DNA of 45,703 nt. It comes from Bryobacterales bacterium. Lineage in GTDB: Bacteria > Acidobacteriota > Terriglobia > Bryobacterales > Bryobacteraceae. The notes under the pieces were generated by a model. That model did no database searches. It was not told the DNA's origin and saw nothing but the letters and a program-made list of their open reading frames with translations. Where the stretch lies: the NCBI GenBank assembly GCA_019261985.1, contig JAFAQY010000092.1, positions 1-45,703 on the forward strand, written 5' to 3'. The position numbers and the translations under genes were made by a program. Shown here piece by piece: positions 38,430-45,703 of this stretch (within the stretch, counting starts at the first letter, position 1; each line of letters opens with the position of its first letter).

Positions 38430-40499
38430 CTATTGCGCAGCCGGTGGAGCGGGCGGCGGAGGGAGCGTCGCCTTTCCATCCAGCGTGTAGACCAGCAATC
38501 TCGAGGGCTGTGGCGGAGCGGCAGGCGCGACCGGCGCGGCTTGCGCTCCGCCGCGGCCTGCAGCACCTGCCCCGCCGCGTCCGCCACCGGCGCCGGGCGG
38601 GCCGCCGGCCACGGCCACGTATTGTTTGCCATCAATCATGAACGTCATCGGCGGACCCATTTGCGAAAGCCCGGTCGTCATGTCTAAAATCTGTTCGCCG
38701 GTATCGGCTCGATATGCGAGCAGCCGCGTGTTGACGCTCGAGAAAACGAGATTCCCCGCCGTGGACAACGTGCCGCCCTGATTAAATCCAGCGGAGCCGC
38801 CCGCGACGCGCCAGCGTTCTTTTTGAGCAACAGGATCCCACGCGATAAGAAAATTCCCGCGGCCTTCGGGACCGATGGAAGGAATGGCAGGACCAACTGG
38901 CGGCGCTGGGCCACGCCCAGCTCCGGCGCCGCCCCGTCCGCCGCCCGCGACAACTGCTGCTGGATCGACACCAGGAGGCACATTGCCGCCGCGGCCCGCG
39001 GCTACGGCGGCCGGGTCAACGCCTGGAGGCGGACCACCCGCCGCGCCCGCGGCACCGCGCCCGCCACCGCCTGCGCCGCCGCGGCCACCGCCGGCACGGC
39101 CGGTTCCCATATTCATCTGCCCTCGCCCTGTCGGCCCAATGTCGGTCGGCACCGGGGTGTAATCCGGATTTGCATTGTAAGAATATGGCTGCCCGCTTGT
39201 GCTCGGAATATAAACCAAACCGGTTGTGGGATTGTACGACCACGGCGGCCATACATGCCCGCCGCCCGGACCCGGCATGACGCTCACGCTATCGGTTCCA
39301 TAACGCGCCTCCGGATTCACCGTGGGTCTTCCCGTTTTGAGATTGACGCCCGACGCCCACGTGACTTGAACCCACGGGTCGGCGGAGAGCAACTCTCCGG
39401 TGTGCCTGTCCAGTACATAAAAGAACCCGTTCTTCGGCGCATGCATCAAAACGTGCCGCAGCTTTCCGTTGATGGTCAGATCCGCGAGCATGATATCCGC
39501 GATGGAATCGTAATCCCAATCGTCGCCGGGGGTGGTTTGGTAATGCCACACGTATTTGCCCGTGGAGCCGCGTACCGCAATGATGCAATCCGTGCAGAGA
39601 TTATCGCCTTTGCCGCGGTGCACCGACGTCCAAGGTCCGGGCTGCCCGGTGCCGACGTACACAATATCGGCATCCGGATCGTAAGCGACGCCGCCCCATA
39701 CCGGAGCGCCGCCGCCGATCTTCCACCATTCAGCGCTCCACGTTTTGGCCCAATCGGCGAGCTCGGGCTGCTCAAATGGCTTGGACGGATCGCCCGGGAC
39801 GGTGTAGAATCGCCAGGCGCGTTTCCCGGTATCCGCGTCATAAGCGTCGAAGAAGCCCCGGATGCCGTACTCTCCGCCGCTCACGCCGACGATAATCTTG
39901 CCTCCCTTAATCACGCGCGGCGCCATGGTGATTGTGTAGGGCATGTTCTCGGGCGAAACGCGTGTTTCCCAAGCGATCCTGCCAGTGGTTTGATCCAGCG
40001 CGCGGAGCCGCCCGTCTACAACAGGAGCGATGATTTTGTCCTGGTAAAGGGCTATTCCGCGGTTCACAATTCCGCAGCAGATTCGCGATTGCCACACCTG
40101 CTGATTCACCTCGGGATCCGAGCGCCACATTTCCTTTCCCGTCCGCGCGTCCACTGCGTAAACCACGCTCCACGGCGTAATGCTGTAAACCACGCCGTTG
40201 TAGACAAGCGGCGTCGCTTCCTGCCGGTTCTGTGGATTGCCGGGAGCGGCCGGAATATCGGTATACCAGCCCAGACCGAGGCGGCTCACGTTCGAAGTGT
40301 TGATCTGAGTGAGGGGGCTATAGCGCTGCTCGAACCAGTTCACGTTGTAACTGATCCACTCGTCGCCGGTCCGGCCGGCTTCTCTAAAGCCAATATCGTC
40401 GACACGCCGGGGCTGCTGGCCCGTGGCGACCCAGGCGGCCGCGAGCGCCAATCCCAGCGTCAATAAACACAACCTGGCCCAGCGAGACACGTCCAGCAT
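38430..40499 (-). CDS. PQQ-dependent alcohol dehydrogenase (quinoprotein)
   Basis: A 689-residue periplasmic quinoprotein with a signal peptide (LCLLTLGLALAAAWVATGQ) and eight-bladed propeller repeats (YAVDARTGKEMW, RALDQTTGRIAWET). The vicinal disulfide is C141-C142 (SRICCGIVNRG) and the catalytic region is DDWDYDSIAD, with D329 plus a second Asp at D331. The extra Asp is the lanthanide-type signature of XoxF/PedH; calcium enzymes have Ala or Ser there. No cytochrome c domain is fused. A Gly/Ala/Pro-rich insert with two copies of PPGVDPAAV (about 465-535) and another low-complexity tail interrupt and end the propeller. Substrate unknown. Confidence 0.92.
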   Translation of the reverse strand: MLDVSRWARLCLLTLGLALAAAWVATGQQPRRVDDIGFREAGRTGDEWISYNVNWFEQRYSPLTQINTSNVSRLGLGWYTDIPAAPGNPQNRQEATPLVYNGVVYSITPWSVVYAVDARTGKEMWRSDPEVNQQVWQSRICCGIVNRGIALYQDKIIAPVVDGRLRALDQTTGRIAWETRVSPENMPYTITMAPRVIKGGKIIVGVSGGEYGIRGFFDAYDADTGKRAWRFYTVPGDPSKPFEQPELADWAKTWSAEWWKIGGGAPVWGGVAYDPDADIVYVGTGQPGPWTSVHRGKGDNLCTDCIIAVRGSTGKYVWHYQTTPGDDWDYDSIADIMLADLTINGKLRHVLMHAPKNGFFYVLDRHTGELLSADPWVQVTWASGVNLKTGRPTVNPEARYGTDSVSVMPGPGGGHVWPPWSYNPTTGLVYIPSTSGQPYSYNANPDYTPVPTDIGPTGRGQMNMGTGRAGGGRGGAGGGGRGAAGAAGGPPPGVDPAAVAAGRGGNVPPGVDPAAVVAGGGRGGAGAGRGPAPPVGPAIPSIGPEGRGNFLIAWDPVAQKERWRVAGGSAGFNQGGTLSTAGNLVFSSVNTRLLAYRADTGEQILDMTTGLSQMGPPMTFMIDGKQYVAVAGGPPGAGGGRGGAGAAGRGGAQAAPVAPAAPPQPSRLLVYTLDGKATLPPPPAPPAAQ

Positions 40500-40554
40500 T
40501 CGGATTAAACCTCCAGCATGCTATGACGAAACCGGGCGGCGCCGCCGTTACTAT

Positions 40555-40595
40555 GTGGGGCAGGATGCCATCCTGCGCGCGATTGCCAATCGCGC
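40555..40595 (+). repeat. REP-like double-hairpin element, best copy
   Basis: GTGGG lead-in, hairpin 1 GCAGGATGCCATCCTGC (40560-40576) and hairpin 2 GCGCGATTGCCAATCGCGC (40577-40595), both perfect palindromes around a single central base. It lies in the 139-bp gap between the response-regulator stop and the PQQ dehydrogenase start. The rest of that gap shows nothing else recognisable. Confidence 0.8.
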
Positions 40596-40638
40596 TGGGC
40601 GGCGTTGCGCACACGTGACCAGACGGAGGCAGTCCCCG

Positions 40639-41052
40639 CTACGGCGCGGCTGAGGAGGCCTGGCACAGCATCTCGAACCTTCTGGCGAGCTTCTTATATC
40701 CCGCGAGCGAGTTCGGTTTCTCGAAATACGCATTAGCGCCCAAACTCAGCGCGCGTTCGCGATCCTCCTGAGCCTGTGAGCAGGATAGGATGGCCACCGG
40801 AACTTTACTGAATTTTGGAAGCTCCCGCAAAAGCTCCAGCACCGCGAAACCGTCGCGCTTCGGCAGCCTCAAATCCAACAGAATTAAGTCGGGCGGAGGG
40901 TTGGCGGCGCGCAGATAAATAAGCGCTGCCTCCCCGTCGGCGATGGCCTGCAAATCGTGCACCGCTCCCGATTCCTCCACACTCATGCGGGTCAAAAGCA
41001 CATCCGCCGGATTGTCCTCTACCAGCAGGATCCGTAATGGTCTCTGGTCCAT
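40639..41052 (-). CDS. CheY-like response regulator (Rcp1 type)
   Basis: A 137-residue stand-alone receiver domain. The acidic pair is in VEDNPADVLLTRMSVEE, the phosphoacceptor Asp is in LILLDLRLPKRDG, the Thr/Ser switch is in VAILSCS and the conserved Lys is in YFEKPNS. The NPADVLLT pattern is that of Rcp1-like regulators paired with phytochrome or hybrid kinases. No kinase is encoded in the window and there is no output domain, so the target is unknown. Confidence 0.92.
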   Translation of the reverse strand: MDQRPLRILLVEDNPADVLLTRMSVEESGAVHDLQAIADGEAALIYLRAANPPPDLILLDLRLPKRDGFAVLELLRELPKFSKVPVAILSCSQAQEDRERALSLGANAYFEKPNSLAGYKKLARRFEMLCQASSAAP

Positions 41053-41198
41053 ACTTCTCCCTCGCGGAATTAGTGATTATATCCGGTACTTACCCGCCGT
41101 TACGCAACAACAGGTGCAGCGATAAAGACGCGCTTCGTAACTCCTAGCAAACAAGGGGCAGATGTTGGGGGGCAGGTTTCAGCCCGGTTTCAGCCCGT
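41053..41198. other. Intergenic region with an 11-bp tandem repeat
   Basis: The 146-bp gap between the spermidine-synthase-like stop and the response-regulator start on the same strand. Next to the stop it has GGTTTCAGCCC twice in tandem (41175-41185 and 41186-41196), preceded by a GGGGGGCA run that recalls the start of the REP-like elements. I see no clear promoter or terminator. Confidence 0.5.
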
Positions 41199-43436
41199 CT
41201 AGTTCAATCTAAGGATTTGGATGATGTTGCTGTAATCGTCCGTCCATGCGCGGAAATTCGCAGGAAACTTGGTCTTGCTGATATCGGCATCGGCAAAAGA
41301 GTTAGTCAGGAACCAGCTTGGATCGGACGTGACCAGCACCCACGTCGAGGACGAAAAGTAACTCGCGAGCGCGCCGTCATCGTTGATCGTGCGAGCGTCC
41401 TTGTGAAAGTACGCAGCGCCGGACGCGCAGACCGGAGCCAAATCCAGATAGCGGTTCGAAATGTGCAGAGCCAGGATTCCGTTCGGCTTCAGGTGATGGA
41501 AATAGAGATCCAGCGCTTCGCGAGTTAAAAGGTGGATCGGGATAGCGTCGCTGGAAAAAGCGTCCACCGACAGCACGTCGAAATTCTGAATGTCGCCTGC
41601 CTTTAATTGATTCTCGAGCGTAAGGCGCGCGTCACCCATCAGGATCTTTTTGTCGGCTTGGGAATGTGGGTAGAACGTGAACCATGTCTGCGCGATACCC
41701 TCCACCAGTGGATTGATTTCGTAGATTCGCAAATAATCGCCAAGCTTGCCATAGTTGGAGATCACCGCCGCGCCTAACCCGATGCTGCCGATGCGCGCCG
41801 GGCCTTTCTCATGAATCGCTCGAATGGCGCGGCCAATTCCGGAGTTCTCGCCGTAGTAGGAAGTGGTGACATAACGCAATTCCGGCGCCAGAAGCTGCGA
41901 ACCGTGGTTGATGGTGCCGTGCGTCAGCGAGCGCTCCGCATCCCGCTCGGAGGGATCGTCATCGTGGATCTTGAGAACGCCATAGAAATTGCGGACCGAA
42001 AGCCGCTGCGTCTTTTGCTCCTCCCAGTGGTGGCGCACGAGATATCCGGACAAAGCTCCTAGTCCGATGCATAGCGCGACTCGCAAAGGCCATGCATCGA
42101 GCTTGGGAAACTTATTGTTCGCGAGCCAAAGATATCCGATCGTCGCGAACAAGGCCATGCCGATTGTCACTCGCACTGCAAGCGGGCCCAGGCGGCCCGG
42201 GAAATAAATGCCCGCCAAATATGCGACCGCCGCGCCGAATCCGAGACAAAACATTGCGCCCAACGCCCAACCGGCGAACTTCGGCATGTCGATGTCCCAC
42301 AGCGCTATTACCGTAAGCAGCGCGCACAGAGCCATGCCGGCCGGCAGCTCCAGATACGAGTTGAAAACGTGCGGCGCAACCAGCGCGACCGTCACTCCGC
42401 CCAGCGCGCCTCCCAGCGAAACCATTAAGTAAAACAACGTGAGGTGGTCCGCGGCCGGCTTCCTTCGCGATAGCTCGCCATGGCAAACCATGCAGCAGAC
42501 GAAAAGCCCGGCCGCGAACAGCGGGATAAGTTGTTTGATGTGCGTGTTACCGGAGTCGGCGAACAGATAATACGCCATGAATCCGAGTAGCGCCGCCAGC
42601 AGCGGGACGAAAATCCAGCGCTGGTAGATTTTGTCGCTTTCAAAGCACAGGATGAAGCTGAGCAGATAAAGCGCCAGCGGAATCACCCATAGCAGCGGAA
42701 TCGGCGCGACGTTTTGACTCAGATGGTTCGTGATGGAGACAAGCAAAATCGACGCGCAGGCGGCGAGCGCAACCCAAAAGACGAGCTCTTTGAACGCCGG
42801 TCGTGGCGTGACCCTCGACGATGCCGTAAACACGCCCGCGGCCTCGGCAGCCTTTGAGGGAGTTTGCGATACCCAGGCCGTCAGCCCGCACAGGATCGCG
42901 AAAGCTACGTAGATTCCGCTCCAGATGTAAGCCTGCGCACGCGACGCGAGCGCCGGTTCAACCCAAAACGGAAACGTAATCAATCCCAGCATGGAGCCGA
43001 AGTTCGATAAGGCGAACAAGCGGTAGGGCATGCTGGATCCCGAACGCCGCACGTACCAGGCTTGCAGCAGCGGGCTTGTGGAGGAGAGCAGGAAATAGGG
43101 AAGTCCGATGGTCGCCGCCAGCAACAGCAGAATGCGGAGGGTCGGGTCGCCCGCCTGGGTCGGCTTCCAGTAAGGATTCGGCAAAATCGGCAGCAGCGCC
43201 GCGCTGATCACCAGCAGTGCGCCGTGCACCTGCATCTGCGCTCTTGCTTTGAAATTGCGTATGAGGAAATGCGCGTACGCATAGCCGGCCAGCAGCGAAA
43301 CCTGGAAAAACAGCATCGCCGCGCTCCACACGGCGGCCGAGCCTCCGAACCACGGCAAGATGATTTTCGCAATCAGCGGCTGGACTTGAAATAGCAGGAA
43401 GGCGCTAAGGAAGATCGTAAGAGCGTAGAGAAACAT
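41199..43436 (-). CDS. Fused membrane / spermidine synthase-like protein
   Basis: A 745-residue protein. About the first 470 residues form ten or more membrane helices (FLYALTIFLSAFLLFQVQPLIAK, FFQVSLLAGYAYAHFLI, PYRLFALSNFGSMLGLI). The rest is a spermidine-synthase-like Rossmann domain (RIGSIGLGAAVISNYGKLGD, IYEINPLVE, VLSVDAFSSDAIPIHLLTREALDLYFHHLKPNGILALHISN). Such proteins are annotated as fused MFS/spermidine synthase; the reaction and substrate are unproven. It follows its paralogue by 9 bp. The start is the ATG at 43436 (MFLYALTIFLS). Confidence 0.88.
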   Translation of the reverse strand: MFLYALTIFLSAFLLFQVQPLIAKIILPWFGGSAAVWSAAMLFFQVSLLAGYAYAHFLIRNFKARAQMQVHGALLVISAALLPILPNPYWKPTQAGDPTLRILLLLAATIGLPYFLLSSTSPLLQAWYVRRSGSSMPYRLFALSNFGSMLGLITFPFWVEPALASRAQAYIWSGIYVAFAILCGLTAWVSQTPSKAAEAAGVFTASSRVTPRPAFKELVFWVALAACASILLVSITNHLSQNVAPIPLLWVIPLALYLLSFILCFESDKIYQRWIFVPLLAALLGFMAYYLFADSGNTHIKQLIPLFAAGLFVCCMVCHGELSRRKPAADHLTLFYLMVSLGGALGGVTVALVAPHVFNSYLELPAGMALCALLTVIALWDIDMPKFAGWALGAMFCLGFGAAVAYLAGIYFPGRLGPLAVRVTIGMALFATIGYLWLANNKFPKLDAWPLRVALCIGLGALSGYLVRHHWEEQKTQRLSVRNFYGVLKIHDDDPSERDAERSLTHGTINHGSQLLAPELRYVTTSYYGENSGIGRAIRAIHEKGPARIGSIGLGAAVISNYGKLGDYLRIYEINPLVEGIAQTWFTFYPHSQADKKILMGDARLTLENQLKAGDIQNFDVLSVDAFSSDAIPIHLLTREALDLYFHHLKPNGILALHISNRYLDLAPVCASGAAYFHKDARTINDDGALASYFSSSTWVLVTSDPSWFLTNSFADADISKTKFPANFRAWTDDYSNIIQILRLN

Positions 43437-43445
43437 GTGCGTGTA

Positions 43446-45515
43446 CTACGGAAGGATGCTCTTCAGCCAGGGCGGAAGGCTGATGCTAATTTTAACAATA
43501 TTCGAGTAATCGTCGGTCCAGGCGCGGAAACCCGGCGTCGCCTTCATGGGTTCAACCGATGGGTCCTGGAAATACTGGTGATTGAAGAATTCCCGCTTGG
43601 GCGATAGGACCATCCACGTCGAACTGGTGTAAAACGGCTCCAGGCTGGCGTCGTCGTAAACCGTTACTCCGGACCATCCGATATCTTGCGCGCCCTTGGT
43701 GACTACAGGCTCCAAATCCATATAGCGGTTCGAGATGTTAATTGCCAGAACACCATCCGGCTTCAGATGGCGCACATAAATTTGATACGCCTCGCGCGTT
43801 AGCAAGTGAATCGGAACAGAGTCGCTGGTAAAGGCATCCATGGCCAGAAAATCGAGCTGCTCGCTCGGCAAGCGCTCCAAAACCAGCCGTCCATCGCCCA
43901 GGAAGATATGCTTATCCGCGGGGCAGGCGCGGAAGAACTCGAACATTTTGCTATCGATCTGGGGGACCAGCGGATTGATCTCGTAATAGTGAAGGGTATC
44001 GCCAGCGCGCGCGAGCGATGCCGTTACGCCCGCGCCTAACCCAAGGATGCCGATGCGGATCGGGCCATGGTCGCCTTTCGCCGCGATGGCTCGCGCTATG
44101 CCGGTCCCGCGGCCGAAGTAAGAAGTCGGGATGCGTCCGCCATTCGGCACCAGAAGCTGAGTGCCGTGATTGATGGTGCCGTGCACAAGAACGCGAACCG
44201 CCGGCGTGTTATCTGTCGGCGGATCGTCCCGCACGTGGAGAACGCCGTAGAAATTCCGGGCGTTCAGTATGTAGTACTTCTGATCGGCCCGCTCATTGCG
44301 GCCGAGATAGACGAGGAAGCCCGCGACCAAGATCAGCATGGAATAACGAACCCAAATCGGGCGCGGGCCGCCGGCGTCATCATTCCAGAGCGCGAAGGCC
44401 GCCAGCAATGCGCATCCGCCGACCGCGATCGGCAATTCCATGTAGGTCGGGAACACATGCGGGGCCAGAAAGGCGACAAAAAATCCGCCTGCGGCGCCGC
44501 CGATGGAAACCATCAGATAGAACTGCGTCAAATATCGCGGATGCGGCTTTCGGAGCGCCAGCTCTCCGTGGCACACCATGCAGCACACAAACAGCGCCGC
44601 GCATAACGCCGCGATCATTTTTCCGATATCTTCGTTGTTTTCGGACTTGTACATCGCGTACGGGTAGAGCGCCAAGGCTGCAATCAGCAGCGGCAGAAAG
44701 ATGAAGCGCTGATAGACGTGCCCTTCAAAACAGAAGATGAAGCTCAACAGATAAATGCTGAGCGGGACCACCCAAAGCAGCGGGATCGGCGCGACATTTT
44801 GCGTCAGCAGGGTGGTGGTGGAGAGCAGCAGCACGGAAGCGCAGGCGCCGAGTGCAACCCAGAAAACCATGGAAGCGGCGCTCGGAGGCGTTCCGGCGGC
44901 AGTGTCATTCGGTTCCCGCACTTCGGCGCCGGATATGCTCGACGCGCTGCGCCAGCCTGCAAACGCGCACACCAGCGCAAACAGCGCGTATCCGGCCGAC
45001 CATGACCTCGCCTGCGTTCCGAGAGTAAGGCGCGGCTCGATCAGCAAGGGATAACTGAGCAGAGCGAGCATCGATCCGAAATTCGAAAGCGCAAACAGCC
45101 GGTAGGGGATCGCGCCCTTCTTGGCGCGCAGATACCATGCCTGAAGCAGCGGGCTGGTGGATGAAAGGAGCATATACGGCAGTCCCACCGTGGCGCCCAA
45201 CAAAAGCAAAATGTTCAGTGTCGGATCGCCGCTCGCCGATGGTTTCCAATACGCCGAAGGAATAATCGGCAGGGTGATTAAACTGAGCGCAAGCAGCGGC
45301 CCATGCACTTGCAACTGCCGTTTGGGCGAGAAATAGCGAATCAGAAGGTGCGCGTAAAAGTACCCGCCCAGCAGCACGAGTTGGAAGAACAGCAGCGTGG
45401 CGCTCCAAACCGCCGCCGAGCCGCCAAACCACGGAAGGATGAATTTCGCAATAAGGGGTTGAACTTGGAAGAGCAGGAATGCGCTGAGAAAGATGGTTAC
45501 GGCGTAGATCGGCAC
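43446..45515 (-). CDS. Fused membrane / spermidine synthase-like protein, paralogue
   Basis: A 689-residue paralogue of the next gene, with the same order of membrane segments (YAVTIFLSAFLLFQVQPLIAK, LSSTSPLLQAWYLRAKKG) and synthase domain (GPIRIGILGLGAGVTASLARAGD, YYEINPLVPQ, LDFLAMDAFTSDSVPIHLL). The synthase-domain Gly-rich loop GLGAG is better conserved than in its sister. The GTG at 45515 gives VPIYAVTIFLSAF, aligned with the paralogue start; a TTG at 45575 would add 20 unrelated residues. No strong Shine-Dalgarno is seen at either. Confidence 0.85.
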   Translation of the reverse strand: MPIYAVTIFLSAFLLFQVQPLIAKFILPWFGGSAAVWSATLLFFQLVLLGGYFYAHLLIRYFSPKRQLQVHGPLLALSLITLPIIPSAYWKPSASGDPTLNILLLLGATVGLPYMLLSSTSPLLQAWYLRAKKGAIPYRLFALSNFGSMLALLSYPLLIEPRLTLGTQARSWSAGYALFALVCAFAGWRSASSISGAEVREPNDTAAGTPPSAASMVFWVALGACASVLLLSTTTLLTQNVAPIPLLWVVPLSIYLLSFIFCFEGHVYQRFIFLPLLIAALALYPYAMYKSENNEDIGKMIAALCAALFVCCMVCHGELALRKPHPRYLTQFYLMVSIGGAAGGFFVAFLAPHVFPTYMELPIAVGGCALLAAFALWNDDAGGPRPIWVRYSMLILVAGFLVYLGRNERADQKYYILNARNFYGVLHVRDDPPTDNTPAVRVLVHGTINHGTQLLVPNGGRIPTSYFGRGTGIARAIAAKGDHGPIRIGILGLGAGVTASLARAGDTLHYYEINPLVPQIDSKMFEFFRACPADKHIFLGDGRLVLERLPSEQLDFLAMDAFTSDSVPIHLLTREAYQIYVRHLKPDGVLAINISNRYMDLEPVVTKGAQDIGWSGVTVYDDASLEPFYTSSTWMVLSPKREFFNHQYFQDPSVEPMKATPGFRAWTDDYSNIVKISISLPPWLKSILP

Positions 45516-45565
45516 AGAGGGACTAGCATAGCGTAGTCGCGGAACGGGGCAAATGAAGAGTCTTA

Positions 45566-45623
45566 TCTCATGCAAGATGAGCCTGAAGAAAGGGTTTGTT
45601 TCTCACGCAAGATGAGCCTGAAG
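45566..45623. repeat. 23-bp direct repeat, period 35 bp
   Basis: TCTCATGCAAGATGAG...CTGAAG at 45566-45588 recurs at 45601-45623 with one change (T to C). Each copy contains a CTCAT/C-N5-ATGAG inverted repeat, perfect in the first copy. It lies just upstream of the membrane spermidine-synthase-like gene and may be a regulatory duplication. Confidence 0.6.
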
Positions 45624-45703
45624 GAGCGCACACGCCGCATGCTGAGGATTGATCATCCGAATGCAAGCAAGGCAGAAGGTAGGCCTGGAGCAAATCCGGG
45701 TAT
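45612..45703 (+). other. Possible partial gene running off the right edge
   Basis: An ATG at 45612, inside the second direct repeat and with no clear ribosome site, opens a frame of 30 codons (MSLKERTRRMLRIDH, then PNASKAEGRPGA) that stays open to the end. It may be the start of a divergent gene or a chance open frame. No family can be recognised from so few residues. Confidence 0.25.

Noticed and set aside
38823-40466. 547-residue plus-strand ORF inside the PQQ dehydrogenase
   Set aside because: The minus strand encodes all diagnostic quinoprotein motifs through the same stretch. The plus ORF shows no family features.
45566-45623. CRISPR array
   Set aside because: Only two repeat copies with a 12-bp spacer, inverted repeats inside and no cas genes.

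Overview
The window looks like chromosomal DNA of a GC-rich (about 60% by eye) Acidobacteriota, most like the Solibacter/Bryobacter group. This is an inference from gene content and style: a cobA-hemD fusion in a hem operon, GAF-fused and plain glycogen phosphorylases, a short ImuB, PQQ dehydrogenases with Gly-rich inserts, tandem fused MFS/spermidine-synthase proteins, a short YD-repeat protein, and REP-like double hairpins. I see no rRNA, tRNA, CRISPR array, transposase or prophage. Genes are tightly packed, with many ATGA/GTGA/TTGA stop-start overlaps.

Layout. 1-10.7 kb, all minus: a glycogen phosphorylase (glgP), then the tetrapyrrole operon read right to left as a CcsA/HemX-type membrane protein, hemA, hemC and cobA-hemD, all joined by 4-bp overlaps. 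Upstream of it lie a flavin-reductase-domain protein and a second phosphorylase carrying an N-terminal PtsP-like GAF domain. 10.7-13.3 kb, minus: DUF2891 protein, DUF979 permease and DUF969 permease, again joined by 4-bp overlaps. 13.4-22.75 kb: two divergent flagellar operons sharing a control region near 18.7-18.9 kb. The minus arm is fliK-flgD-flgE-fliN-fliO-fliP-fliQ-fliR (hook and export gate); the plus arm is flgF-flgG-flgA-flgH-flgI-flgJ (rod, P and L rings). Several components are reduced to their core domain. A Gly-rich secreted protein converges on flgJ.

23.6-29.5 kb, minus: the most unusual locus. Six coupled genes, in transcription order: MFS transporter, LeuD-like small subunit, ornithine-cyclodeaminase-family dehydrogenase, M24 (creatinase-like) protein without the usual metal ligands, a truncated M24 N-terminal domain, and a LeuC/homoaconitase-like large subunit. 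The large subunit has lost all three Fe-S ligand cysteines but keeps the Asp-Ser-His and Ala-Ser-Arg active-site motifs. It looks like an uncharacterised catabolic or biosynthetic module built around a cluster-free member of the aconitase family.

29.5-36.2 kb: an SOS mutasome-type cassette (imuA, imuB, dnaE2, minus) split by a two-gene plus-strand module that may be toxin-antitoxin-like, followed by a YD-repeat protein translationally coupled to dnaE2. A sigma70-like promoter with direct repeats over the -10 sits in front of imuA. 36.2-45.7 kb: accA with a small coupled membrane protein, a FkbM-type methyltransferase (plus), a PQQ-dependent alcohol dehydrogenase with the lanthanide-type Asp-Tyr-Asp signature, a CheY-like response regulator, and two tandem paralogous membrane spermidine-synthase-like proteins. 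Both window edges may hold the ends of further genes.
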